Part shown: piece after piece, positions 6,194 through 13,710 of the stretch
Numbering within the stretch: the first letter of the stretch is position 1
Layout of the letters: the number at the start of each line of letters is the position of its first letter
Assembly: GCF_002498065.1 (NCBI RefSeq)
Contig: NZ_DAFZ01000017.1
Location: 1-18,603, forward strand
Reading direction: 5' to 3'
DNA length: 18,603 bases
Origin: Methanoculleus sp. UBA208
GTDB lineage: Archaea > Halobacteriota > Methanomicrobia > Methanomicrobiales > Methanoculleaceae
Notes under the pieces: model-generated
The model's database searches: none
Told to the model about the DNA's origin: nothing
Seen by the model: the letters and a program-made list of their open reading frames with translations, nothing else
Translations under genes and position numbers: made by a program

Positions 6194-7063
6194 TTACTCG
6201 TAGATCGGGCTTCCCTCTTTCTGGGTGACGGTCTTGAAGGCCGCCATCAGCTGCCGGGTGACGGGGCCGGGCTTGCCGTTCCCGATGACCCTGCCGTCGA
6301 TCTCGCGGATCGGCGCGACTTCCGCCGCCGTCCCGGTGACGAAGACCTCGTCGGCCGCGTAGAGGTCGTAGTAGCCGAGGTTCCGCTCGAGGAGCGTGAT
6401 GCCCATCGACTCCGCGATCTCGAGCACGACCTGGCGTGTGATGCCGCGCAGGTTGTTCAAGGTCGGCGGGGTGACGATGGCGCCGTTCTTGACGACGAAG
6501 ATGTTGTCGCCCGACCCTTCGGAGATGTTGCCCTTGATGTCGAAGAAGATCGCTTCGTCCACGCCGCGGTAGTTCGCCTCGATCTTCGCGAGGATGTTAT
6601 TTAAGTAATTGAGGCTTTTGACGTTCGGCGGCATCGCTTCCGGCGGGGTGCGCCTGACCGAGACGCAGACCGCCCGGAGGCCCTTCTCGTAGAGGTCGCC
6701 GTACATCGCGCCCCAGCTGACGGCGATGACGATGACGGTCGCTTTCTTGCACTTCCGGGGGTCGAGGCCGAGGTCGCCGACGCCCCTCGTCACGATCGGG
6801 CGGATGTAGGCGTCTTTTAGGTTGTTCCGCCGCAGGGTCTCCTTGATTGCCTCGGCAAACTCCTCCCGCGTGATCGGGACGGCAAGGTCGATCGTCTTCG
6901 CCGAGTCGTAGAGCCGCGCGAGATGCTCTTCAAGACGGAAGACCTTGCCGTTGTAGGCGCGTATCCCCTCGAAAACGCCGTCGCCGTAGAGGAGGCCGTG
7001 GTCGAAGACCGAGATCTTCGCCTCCTCTTCCGGGACGTACCTGCCGTCAAGGTAAATTATCAT
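6194..7063 (-). CDS. ilvE: Branched-chain-amino-acid aminotransferase
   Basis: 289 aa from ATG 7063. It is a class IV PLP aminotransferase that transfers the amino group between glutamate and the 2-oxo acids of leucine, isoleucine and valine in the cytosol. The N-terminus MIIYLDGRYVPEEEAKISV and FDHGLLYGDGVFEGIRAY are typical. The Schiff-base lysine is K149 in NVKSLNYLNNILAK, and GNISEGSGDNIFVV with Glu182 is the family cofactor motif. The length matches archaeal IlvE. The open frame extends to 7318, but that extension is Arg/Ala-rich and lacks homology character, so I place the start at 7063. There is no clear Shine-Dalgarno site, so the mRNA may be nearly leaderless. It lies 149 bp after cfbB on the same strand; that gap has no clear terminator, so some read-through from the cfb operon is possible. 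A D-amino-acid or 4-amino-4-deoxychorismate lyase role is less likely. Confidence 0.93.
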   Translation of the reverse strand: MIIYLDGRYVPEEEAKISVFDHGLLYGDGVFEGIRAYNGKVFRLEEHLARLYDSAKTIDLAVPITREEFAEAIKETLRRNNLKDAYIRPIVTRGVGDLGLDPRKCKKATVIVIAVSWGAMYGDLYEKGLRAVCVSVRRTPPEAMPPNVKSLNYLNNILAKIEANYRGVDEAIFFDIKGNISEGSGDNIFVVKNGAIVTPPTLNNLRGITRQVVLEIAESMGITLLERNLGYYDLYAADEVFVTGTAAEVAPIREIDGRVIGNGKPGPVTRQLMAAFKTVTQKEGSPIYE

Positions 7064-7212
7064 GGGAGTAGTGTGGTATCGATTTGTTTGTATGTTTTGC
7101 GTTTCGTGCACCGGGCGTCCGGCGGGAGGCCGGGACGCTCTCGAAGATGAAGCCCGGAGAGTTTTCAGACACAGTCTGGGGGGGTTCCGGCAGAAATGTG
7201 CTGCCCGGGCTC

Positions 7213-8577
7213 TCAGCCCCGGCAGCAGTCCACGAAGTGCGCGAGCATCCCTCTGCTCGCCACCGGGTGGAGGTGCGTATAACTCCCGAGTGTCCGGTCC
7301 CGCACCGCACCGTCGCACCCGTCCCGGATCCCGTTCCCCCGGCTCAGCCGGTAGGCGAAGCGGGTTTCCGGGGCGAGGCGGACGCTGCTGTAGTGGAACT
7401 CGTGCCCCTTGAACGCCGCCTCGCCCATGGGGCTCCCCGCCGCGCTCGTCCCCACGACGTAGCCGAGCATCCGACGGGCCGGCATCCGTGTCTCGCCCGA
7501 AAATACCCCGGCGAGTTCGTAGACCCTCTCCCTATCCGCGTCCATGAACCCCGGGGCGAGGACCATCCGGTCGGTGAGGTAGATGAGGCCCCCGCACTCC
7601 GCGTAGATGGGCGTGCCGTTCCGGGAGACCTCGCGGAGCCCCTCTCGCATCGCGGTGTTCGCCTCGAGTTCACGGCCGAAGAGTTCCGGGTAGCCGCCGC
7701 CGAGGATGTAGCCGTCGGCTTCCGGCAGGGTATCGTGGATCGGGGAGAACGGGACCGCCTCCGCACCGCACGACGAGAGCACGTCGAAGAGGTCGGCGTA
7801 GTAGAAGTTGAACGCCTCGTCGAGCGCGACGCCTATCCGGACGTCCGGATCGGGAGCCGCATACATGGAACTCTCCGCCGGCTGCTCGAGATCCGCTGCG
7901 AGCGCGAGCAGGGCGCCCGCGTCGACGTGCTCCCCTATCTTCTGCTTGATCACGTCGATCCGTTCCAGGAACCCCCCGTGTTCCTGCCCTTCCCGGTAGG
8001 GGACGAGTCCGAGGTGGCGCATGGCAAGCTCCATCTCCTCTGTCCGGGGGATGGTGCCGACGACCGGGATGCCGCAGTAGTGCTCGATCGCACGGACCGC
8101 CTTCTCCCGGTGGCGGGTCCCGGTGACGTTGTTTAAGATGACCCCCCGGATATCGACGTCCGGGTCGAATGCCTGAAAGCCCTTCACGATCGCCGCCGCG
8201 CTCCGGGTGATGCTCCGGGCGTTGATGACCAGAACGACCGGCAGGTCGAGTTGCTTCGCGATAGCAGCGGTGCTCCCGAGGTCGGTGAGCGCCTCCGCGC
8301 CCTCGAAGAGCCCCCGCACTCCCTCGACGACGGCGATATCCGCCCCCCGGCAGCCGTGCGCAAAGACCGCCCGGATCTGGTCCGGGCTCATCACGTAGCC
8401 GTCCAGGTTCCGGCAGGGCCGGCCCGTCACCCCGGCGAGGTAGGACGGGTCGATATAGTCCATCCCCACCTTGAAGGTCTGGACGGTTCGGTCGGCCGAG
8501 AGGAGGGCCGAGAGCGCGAGGGTGATACTCGTCTTTCCGCTCCCGGAGCGGTCGCCGGCGACGAGGAAGGACTTCAT
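7213..8577 (-). CDS. cfbB: Ni-sirohydrochlorin a,c-diamide synthase (CfbB)
   Basis: 454 aa. It amidates the a and c acetate side chains of Ni-sirohydrochlorin using ATP and glutamine, the second step of coenzyme F430 synthesis. The N-terminal dethiobiotin-synthetase-like ATPase domain has the P-loop GDRSGSGKTS (residues 8-17) and the substrate-site segment KVGMDYIDPSYL. The C-terminal class I glutamine amidotransferase domain has the nucleophile Cys328 in YAECGGLIYLTD and the late His pair in YTHLHP (435, 437). Length and layout equal CbiA/CobB cobyrinate a,c-diamide synthases, so CbiA is the alternative, but its place beside CfbA, CfbE and CfbD identifies it as CfbB. Its ATG overlaps the cfbD stop by four bases (ATGA). 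It is the last gene of the operon. Confidence 0.93.
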   Translation of the reverse strand: MKSFLVAGDRSGSGKTSITLALSALLSADRTVQTFKVGMDYIDPSYLAGVTGRPCRNLDGYVMSPDQIRAVFAHGCRGADIAVVEGVRGLFEGAEALTDLGSTAAIAKQLDLPVVLVINARSITRSAAAIVKGFQAFDPDVDIRGVILNNVTGTRHREKAVRAIEHYCGIPVVGTIPRTEEMELAMRHLGLVPYREGQEHGGFLERIDVIKQKIGEHVDAGALLALAADLEQPAESSMYAAPDPDVRIGVALDEAFNFYYADLFDVLSSCGAEAVPFSPIHDTLPEADGYILGGGYPELFGRELEANTAMREGLREVSRNGTPIYAECGGLIYLTDRMVLAPGFMDADRERVYELAGVFSGETRMPARRMLGYVVGTSAAGSPMGEAAFKGHEFHYSSVRLAPETRFAYRLSRGNGIRDGCDGAVRDRTLGSYTHLHPVASRGMLAHFVDCCRG

Positions 8578-9638
8578 CGCATGCTCCGGAGAACCGCCCC
8601 GAACTCGCTTGCGACGATATCCCGGACCCCGAGGGTCTTCGGGTGCAGGTCGATCTCGACCATGACGTGCCGGTGCCCCATCTCCCGGAGCGGCTCCACC
8701 TGCCGGGGGCCGTTCGTGATCGAGAAGACCTCGATACCTTCCGTGTACTCCGGCGGGACGGCGTGCGGAACCCCGACCATGAGGGCGAAGTCCGGTTCGA
8801 GTTCCCGGATCCGCTCCCCGATCGCGGGGCCGTTTGCGCCGTACTCGTCCAGCGCCCCGAGGAGTTCGGGGTCGACCCCGCGCTCCCGCATCCCGGCGAG
8901 GATCCGGGCGGCGTCCTCCCGGACCTTCGGGAGGCCGCGATCTTCGAGGTTCGCGAGGTAGGTGATCCTGCCCTCAGGACAGGCATCGTGGAGGGCGAGG
9001 AGTTCGTCGGCAAACATGTAGGCGGTCTCTTTCTTCGCGTTCATGACCGCAACGCCGGTAGCCCCGGAGTCGGCGAGTTCCGCGAGGCGCTGTGCCGCGA
9101 CGTGCTTGAGGTCGCCGCGGGAGGGCTCGATGTAAGTCCGCGATGCCGCTCCCCGCAGCCGCTCCACCTCGTTTGCCTTTGCTAACAGGTAGCGCTGGCG
9201 CTCCAGTTCGTCGCCGCTGATCCAGCCGGCATCGGCCGCCGGCTCGAGCGTCGCAAGCACGCCGTCGATGTTCTCCCGGAACCCGGCGTGAATGTCTACC
9301 GCGATCGCCGGCGTCTCAACCCCTGCGTCCCGGATCGCGGACTGGAGGTCTTCCCCGATGATCATCGCGACACACGTCCCGACGACCGCCATCCGCCGGG
9401 GCGAAAACGTCTCCTCCGCGTAGCGGAGCACCCGCATGAGCGGATCGTGCCCGCCGAAGATGAACTCGTTGTCGGCAAGCGATGTCGTCAGCACCCGCAT
9501 GCCGTCCTCCTCGAGGAGACGGGCGTGCTTGAACGAACAGCCCGACGGGCCGTGGAGGATCGCCACGTCCACCCCCAGGTCGCGGGCGGTGTAGAGCGCC
9601 GCGACAATTGAACTCGGTCTTGGTTGAATGTAATCCAT
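8574..9638 (-). CDS. cfbD: Ni-sirohydrochlorin a,c-diamide reductive cyclase, NifD-like subunit (CfbD)
   Basis: 354 aa from ATG 9638. It is the nitrogenase-D-like catalytic component that, with the NifH-like CfbC, performs the six-electron reduction and gamma-lactam ring closure giving 15,17(3)-seco-F430-17(3)-acid. The two N-terminal Cys that ligate the Fe-S cluster are visible in HGPSGCSFKHARLL (Cys34) and VGTCVAMIIGEDL (Cys89). It is shorter than NifD and lacks the FeMo-co ligand region, as CfbD proteins do. The frame is open four codons further to GTG 9650, but GGAG at 9648-9645 sits six bases before ATG 9638, so I take that start; either way it follows cfbE with no real gap. No cfbC lies in the window, so its reductase partner must be encoded elsewhere. 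Confidence 0.93.
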   Translation of the reverse strand: MDYIQPRPSSIVAALYTARDLGVDVAILHGPSGCSFKHARLLEEDGMRVLTTSLADNEFIFGGHDPLMRVLRYAEETFSPRRMAVVGTCVAMIIGEDLQSAIRDAGVETPAIAVDIHAGFRENIDGVLATLEPAADAGWISGDELERQRYLLAKANEVERLRGAASRTYIEPSRGDLKHVAAQRLAELADSGATGVAVMNAKKETAYMFADELLALHDACPEGRITYLANLEDRGLPKVREDAARILAGMRERGVDPELLGALDEYGANGPAIGERIRELEPDFALMVGVPHAVPPEYTEGIEVFSITNGPRQVEPLREMGHRHVMVEIDLHPKTLGVRDIVASEFGAVLRSMR

Positions 9639-9640
9639 AC

Positions 9641-10795
9641 TTATCTCCACGTCTTTACCGCGAGGACGATCGCGCCCGCCGGGGTGATCTGCCGGGCTGC
9701 ATCGAGCCCCGCGTCGATGGTCGCCGCCGGATGGCCCTCCCCGACGTAGACCGTCGCCGAGGGCCTGACGGCCGCCACCGTCCGCCGGACATCCTCCGGA
9801 CAGAACCCCTCGCAGACCGCCCGTGCCTCTTCGCCGATGACGAGTGTCAGGGGGCCGTTGCCCGAGAGTTCCCTCGCGTAGCGGGCGGCTTCAATGGTGG
9901 TCACCGCGTTCGTCCCGCTGTTCGCGTTATCGAGGATCAGGAGGTCTCCCTCCCACCGGGCCGCCATCCGGCCGGGGAGAGCGGCGAACCGCCCGAGGGG
10001 TGAAGGATCGACCCCGAGCACGCAGGCGGTCGCGGCCGCGAGGATGAGGGGGGTGCGGTAGCCCGCAAGGGTGCAGAGCGGGTTAGCAAAGGTGCCGGCG
10101 ATCCCGGACCCGGCGTACCGGCAGGTCTGCCCCTCGAAGGATACCATCTCATCGGCGGCGACCCCACCTGGAAGATCGATCCCCGGCGGGAGCACGACCT
10201 TCGGCGCCCGGGCGAGCAGCCGGCACTTCTCCGCGATCGCGTGTTTTTTCCCCGCCGCGACCGGGTAGTCCTCCGGCGAGGTCAGCACCGCCACGTCCCC
10301 GGCGGCGGCGACCCCGAGCGACTCCTCGGCGACCAGCCACCCGCCGATCCGTTCCGCCTCACGCACTGCCGGGATAAGGGAAGCGGGGGTGATGCTCTTC
10401 TTCCAGAGCAGTTCCCGCTCCGGGTAACGGTAGGTCCCGGTCGAGGTGTGGAGGATGCCCGGGCCCGGCAGCAGCGAGGCAAGGGCGTGGGCGGTGGTGG
10501 TCTTCCCCCGTGCCCCGGTGATCTCGATGAAAGGGTGCGGGAGCCGGCCGTCGAGGACCCGCTTCACCATCTCGTGGTGCGGGACCGCGGGCCCGTGATG
10601 CCGCAGAAGTGGGTGATCGGGGTCGAGGTGGACCGGTGCAGTGACGAGATCGTATGTGCGGACGAGTGCCTCCTCGATGGAGATGCCGGCCTGTCCCCGG
10701 TAGACGTCCACCTCGTCCACCTGGTGGCCGGCACCACGGAGCGCCCCGGCGAGCTCCGCCCCGCCGTGGATGGTATCCAGCACCAGGATTCGCAT
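9641..10795 (-). CDS. cfbE: Mur-ligase-like coenzyme F430 synthase (CfbE)
   Basis: 384 aa. It is an ATP-dependent Mur-ligase family enzyme that activates the g-propionate of the seco-F430 intermediate as acyl phosphate and closes the carbocyclic ring to give F430. The P-loop is ITGARGKTTTAHAL (GARGKTT at residues 94-100). Central-domain motifs include AEESLGVAAAGDVAVLTSPE. The C-terminal domain has LLILDNANSGTNAVTTIEA, equivalent to the 'DD(Y)AHN' segment of Mur ligases. The N-terminal domain (1-85) replaces the UDP-MurNAc domain and is typical of methanogen members. It starts five bases after the cfbA stop and its stop lies directly before cfbD, so it is in the middle of the operon. A cell-wall role is excluded by context. 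Confidence 0.93.
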   Translation of the reverse strand: MRILVLDTIHGGAELAGALRGAGHQVDEVDVYRGQAGISIEEALVRTYDLVTAPVHLDPDHPLLRHHGPAVPHHEMVKRVLDGRLPHPFIEITGARGKTTTAHALASLLPGPGILHTSTGTYRYPERELLWKKSITPASLIPAVREAERIGGWLVAEESLGVAAAGDVAVLTSPEDYPVAAGKKHAIAEKCRLLARAPKVVLPPGIDLPGGVAADEMVSFEGQTCRYAGSGIAGTFANPLCTLAGYRTPLILAAATACVLGVDPSPLGRFAALPGRMAARWEGDLLILDNANSGTNAVTTIEAARYARELSGNGPLTLVIGEEARAVCEGFCPEDVRRTVAAVRPSATVYVGEGHPAATIDAGLDAARQITPAGAIVLAVKTWR

Positions 10796-10800
10796 GCCCT

Positions 10801-11208
10801 TCAGGGTTTCAGTTCGGCGATCGCGTCGGACGCGTTCTTCAGCATCAGTTCGGCAAGGAGCGGGTCGCTGCCGATGGGGTTTGCGTAGACAAGCGGGACT
10901 GCCTTCCCATTCAGCTGGAACATGCCGTTCCGGGTCCCCTCGGGGAGGCCGAGAAGTTCGGGGATGTCCTTGTTGATGTGGACGCCTTTGGCGAGGAAGA
11001 GCGGGACGACGACCAGCATGTCGATATCTTCGCTTCGGAACGCCTCGAGCTGCTCCTCCACCGTCGGCGTGTTGAGGCTCATGAAACCGGGTTTGACAAG
11101 GAATTCATCGGTCTTTTCGGCGATGATCCCTGCGGTGGTTTCGATAAGTTCCTTATTGTACGGGAGCTTGCTCCCATGTCCGATCAGTAACATTCCCTTT
11201 TTACCCAT
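10801..11208 (-). CDS. cfbA: Sirohydrochlorin nickelochelatase (CfbA)
   Basis: 135 aa, the size of the short archaeal CbiX (CbiXS). It inserts Ni(II), and in vitro Co(II), into sirohydrochlorin as the first committed F430 step. The metal-site histidines are H11 in LLIGHGSKLPYN and H77 in FLAKGVHINKDIPE; the protein forms a symmetric homodimer in which both halves of the fold come from separate chains. It is the first gene of the cfb operon on the minus strand. Its promoter region is the 75-bp gap shared with the divergent plus-strand operon. Acting as a cobaltochelatase for B12 in the same cell is possible, since one short chelatase may serve both pathways. Confidence 0.93.
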   Translation of the reverse strand: MGKKGMLLIGHGSKLPYNKELIETTAGIIAEKTDEFLVKPGFMSLNTPTVEEQLEAFRSEDIDMLVVVPLFLAKGVHINKDIPELLGLPEGTRNGMFQLNGKAVPLVYANPIGSDPLLAELMLKNASDAIAELKP

Positions 11209-11228
11209 ATGTTACAAGGTACTACGAT

Positions 11229-11240
11229 ACTATATTAAAA
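11229..11240. promoter_or_regulatory. Shared A+T-rich promoter core between cfbA and the marker-9 operon
   Basis: The 75-bp gap 11209-11283 contains ACTATATTAAAATAA (TATATTAAAA at 11231-11240 on plus; TTTTAATATAG on minus). It reads as a usable box A in both directions, at about 30-45 bases from ATG 11284 and about 25 bases from ATG 11208. F430 synthesis and the divergent operon would then share one regulatory region. Confidence 0.4.
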
Positions 11241-11283
11241 TAATTACCGATTGTTTTTAAGGGCCCGGTTCAAGATCTATGTG

Positions 11284-11781
11284 ATGGCAAACTTCGAACG
11301 GGAGATCACCTACTGCGTCAACCGATTCTTCACTCACCGGCAGATCCACGGGTTCGCCTACCGGCTCAAGCAGAGCAAATTCAATACCCAGTACGTCGAC
11401 GTCCTCGTGGACTCTCTCGACCCCCGCTACTACCTGGCCATCGAGTGCAAGTCGATATCGGGCAAGAAGATCTACTTCTCCCAGCACTTCCACTTCGACA
11501 AGAACAACGTCCACCAGATAGACGCGATCACCGACTTCATCAAGAGGACCGGGCGGCGGGGGTTTCTTGCCGTCGAGTTCCGGTTCGGCGCGGGGAGGGC
11601 GAAGGAGGCATACCTCATGCCCTGGGACACGGTGCTTCAATACTACGGGAACGTCCCCGGCATCTCGATAGACGATTTCCGGCTCTGCTGTGCGCTCATC
11701 CGCTCCGGTGAGGAGTACGACCTCCCGGGCCTGGATACAAATCAATATCCTCTCTCACCGCCAACAGATGGAGAAGCATGA
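11284..11781 (+). CDS. PDDEXK nuclease-like protein (archaeal Hjc/resolvase-type fold)
   Basis: 165 aa from ATG 11284; upstream in-frame codons lie before the expected leader. The layout is that of a PD-(D/E)XK nuclease: an N-terminal helix with REITYCVNRFFTH, then YVDVLVDSLDPRYYLAIECK, where Asp in the first strand and the Glu/Lys of IECK would be the metal-binding and catalytic residues, and then a helix with IDAITDFIKRTGRRGFLAVE. Archaeal Holliday junction resolvase Hjc and related restriction-like enzymes share this pattern, but helix 1 lacks the usual Hjc 'GSxxER' start, so I assign only the fold. It overlaps marker 9 by four bases (ATGA) and is the first gene of a four-gene operon, which is unexpected company for a nuclease. 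Confidence 0.6.
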   Translation: MANFEREITYCVNRFFTHRQIHGFAYRLKQSKFNTQYVDVLVDSLDPRYYLAIECKSISGKKIYFSQHFHFDKNNVHQIDAITDFIKRTGRRGFLAVEFRFGAGRAKEAYLMPWDTVLQYYGNVPGISIDDFRLCCALIRSGEEYDLPGLDTNQYPLSPPTDGEA

Positions 11782-12917
11782 TGGAAGCATATGATCGTTT
11801 TGAACTCCTCATAAACGATCGGATCGTGAAAACACCGATAGCAATCGCATCCATGGCCGGGATCGTGGATGCGGCCTACGTCCTCGAGCGGGCGGCTCAT
11901 ATCGGGGCGGCCTTCATCGGCGGCTACTCCATCGACGGCCCCACCCTTGACGCGAGCCGGCAGATGGCAGAGGCGGGTCGGAAAGAGTTTTTATACGACG
12001 ATCCCCTGGAAGCGCTGGAAAAAGAGATCGATGCCCTTAAACAGAGCGACGTTGTCGCGGGTATCAACCTCCGCGGGAGCACTCCTGCCGCCTACGGGGA
12101 GGTTGCCGAGGCTTTTGAAAACCGCGTGGTCTACGAGATCGACGCCCACTGCCGGCAGCCTCCGATGCTTGACGCCGGGTGCGGCGAGTACCTCCTGCAG
12201 CATCCGGCAAAACTCGTCGAGATCATCCGGGCCTTGAAAGCGGCGGATGTGACCGTCTCGGTGAAGGTCCGGGCAGGTATCGCGGCGAACGACGCCGACC
12301 TCGCCCGCACCGTCTGGAAGGCGGGGGCGGATATCCTCCACGTGGACCTGATGGACTTCGGGCACAACAAGGTCCGCCAGATCCGCAACGCCTCTCCCCT
12401 GATGCTGATCGCGAACAATTCCATAACCACGTTCGATAAAGCGATGGATGCCTTCTCCCACGGGGCGGATCTCGTCTCCCTTGCCAGGCAGTCCGATCCC
12501 TGGACGCTTGCCGGCCTCGATGCCGCCATCACCCGGTCCGCCGACGAGGGCGGGTGGTACAACGCCCCGAAACAGCTCTGCCGCGGCGGCGATATTCGGG
12601 CGCTCGCCTTCTGCTGCATGCCGGTGAAGGCCTGCCCGCTCATCCCGACCCTCGAGAGGATCGGGCTCTCCCGGAACGACTACCTGAGAGTCAAACAGGA
12701 GGCGGTGGAGGGGACCCCGCTCGACGACGGAAAGAACACCTGTTTCGGGAGCCTCGCCTGGTGCTGCAAGATGAGCTCTCCCTGCATGTTCCGCAACATG
12801 ACCCTTGAGAAGAAAGGCCTCTCTCCGCGGGAGTACATGCGGTGCAAGCACCACCTCTCGGAGAAGATCCTGCACAGTGTATTTGGTGGAGAAGAAACCG
12901 CCGATGAATCGATCTGA
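11778..12917 (+). CDS. Methanogenesis marker protein 9 (DUS-like barrel plus Cys-rich domain)
   Basis: 379 aa. Residues about 1-260 form a TIM barrel like dihydrouridine synthase/dihydropyrimidine dehydrogenase: VKTPIAIASMAGIVDA, GGYSIDGPTLDAS, YEIDAHCRQPPMLDAGCGEY, VSVKVRAGI, ADILHVDLMDFGH, MLIANNSITTFDKA. Many barrel residues that would hold FMN are kept, with Cys125 near the position of the DUS active-site Cys. Residues about 265-360 are the marker-9 domain, with Cys at 268, 279, 280, 286, 322, 329, 330, 336 and 356, which suggests one or two Fe-S clusters or zinc sites. Marker 9 (TIGR03277) is found in methanogens and has no proven function that I know of. It is coupled to the genes on both sides by overlaps of four and fourteen bases. 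A redox step on a methanogenic cofactor is a fair guess (inference). Confidence 0.85.
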   Translation: MMEAYDRFELLINDRIVKTPIAIASMAGIVDAAYVLERAAHIGAAFIGGYSIDGPTLDASRQMAEAGRKEFLYDDPLEALEKEIDALKQSDVVAGINLRGSTPAAYGEVAEAFENRVVYEIDAHCRQPPMLDAGCGEYLLQHPAKLVEIIRALKAADVTVSVKVRAGIAANDADLARTVWKAGADILHVDLMDFGHNKVRQIRNASPLMLIANNSITTFDKAMDAFSHGADLVSLARQSDPWTLAGLDAAITRSADEGGWYNAPKQLCRGGDIRALAFCCMPVKACPLIPTLERIGLSRNDYLRVKQEAVEGTPLDDGKNTCFGSLAWCCKMSSPCMFRNMTLEKKGLSPREYMRCKHHLSEKILHSVFGGEETADESI

Positions 12918-13710
12918 ACGTGCGCAGATGGCGATGATGCTCGAGGTCTGCGCCTACCCGAAACCCGGGAACGTGGACCGGTGCCACGACTACCCGGACA
13001 CCCGCCTCGAGCATTTCCTCGCCTCGACGATCCTCGCGGGACCCGTCTTCTATGCGGCCGAGAGGGCCGGCGGCCGGGTCGGGAGCCTGATCCGGGAGGC
13101 GGTCATGCGCACGAACGACCACGCCGGGGGAAACACCCACTTCGGGGCGTTCATCCTGCTCGTCCCGCTCGTCCTCGGGGGAGATATCGAAGGGGCGCGG
13201 AGGGTCGTCGCCGGGACCGATGTCGAGGACGCAATCGATTTTTACGCGGCGTTCGGCCTTACCAATGTCCGGATGGGAAAGAGCGACGACCTGGACGTGA
13301 ACGACCCGGCCTCGGTCGCCGTGATAAGGGAGCGGGGCATGACCCTTGCCGACGTCATGGCCTACTCGGCGCCCCGGGACATGGTCGCCCGCGAGTGGAC
13401 GAACGGATTTGCCCTGACCCGGCGGTGCGCGAACCTGCTGCATTCGCACGGGAGTGGGCGTGAAGCGATCGTCGCGGCGTTCCTCGACCTCCTCGCTTCA
13501 GTGCCGGATACCTTCATCGTGAAGAAGCACGGGATGGAGACCGCGGAGAGGACGATGCGGTGTGCGGCCGAGGTGCTCGGCGGTGGCCGCGATCTTCGCG
13601 CCTTCGACGCCGAGTGCGTCGATGCCGGCATCAACCCGGGCTCGATCGCCGACATCGTCATCGCCGGGATATACGTGGCGCTCGGGGAGGGATGGCAATG
13701 GGACTGCTGA
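12904..13710 (+). CDS. CitG/MdcB-like triphosphoribosyl-dephospho-CoA synthase family protein
   Basis: 268 aa from ATG 12904, inside the end of the marker-9 gene. Family signatures: EVCAYPKPGNVDRCHDYPDT, the 'KPGLV/NV' motif with Asp/His pairs, and MRTNDHAGGNTHFGAFILLV, the 'T.. NTHkGaiF' motif. Late motifs include KHGMETAERTMRCAAEV. CitG enzymes join ATP ribose-1 to the 2'-OH of dephospho-CoA with loss of adenine, forming an alpha-ribosidic bond. Citrate lyase or malonate decarboxylase genes, the normal clients, are absent here. In archaea and methylotrophic bacteria, CitG-like genes occur with C1-cofactor genes, and tetrahydromethanopterin contains an alpha-ribofuranosyl-phosphate link, so a role in that cofactor is attractive (inference). 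The frame is open upstream to 12805, but only 12904 fits the family start. Confidence 0.8.
   Translation: MNRSERAQMAMMLEVCAYPKPGNVDRCHDYPDTRLEHFLASTILAGPVFYAAERAGGRVGSLIREAVMRTNDHAGGNTHFGAFILLVPLVLGGDIEGARRVVAGTDVEDAIDFYAAFGLTNVRMGKSDDLDVNDPASVAVIRERGMTLADVMAYSAPRDMVAREWTNGFALTRRCANLLHSHGSGREAIVAAFLDLLASVPDTFIVKKHGMETAERTMRCAAEVLGGGRDLRAFDAECVDAGINPGSIADIVIAGIYVALGEGWQWDC

Noticed and set aside
7165..7182. Small hairpin CAGAC-TGT-GTCTG between cfbB and ilvE
   Set aside because: The stem is only five base pairs with no T-run on the transcribed strand, too weak to call a terminator or riboswitch.
7064..7318. 85-residue N-terminal extension of IlvE
   Set aside because: Arg/Ala-rich high-GC open frame without family similarity; the conserved IlvE start is at 7063.
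7670..9013. 447-codon minus-strand frame across cfbD and cfbB
   Set aside because: Arg/Ser/Gly-rich, low-complexity translation in a second frame of two certain genes; a high-GC shadow.
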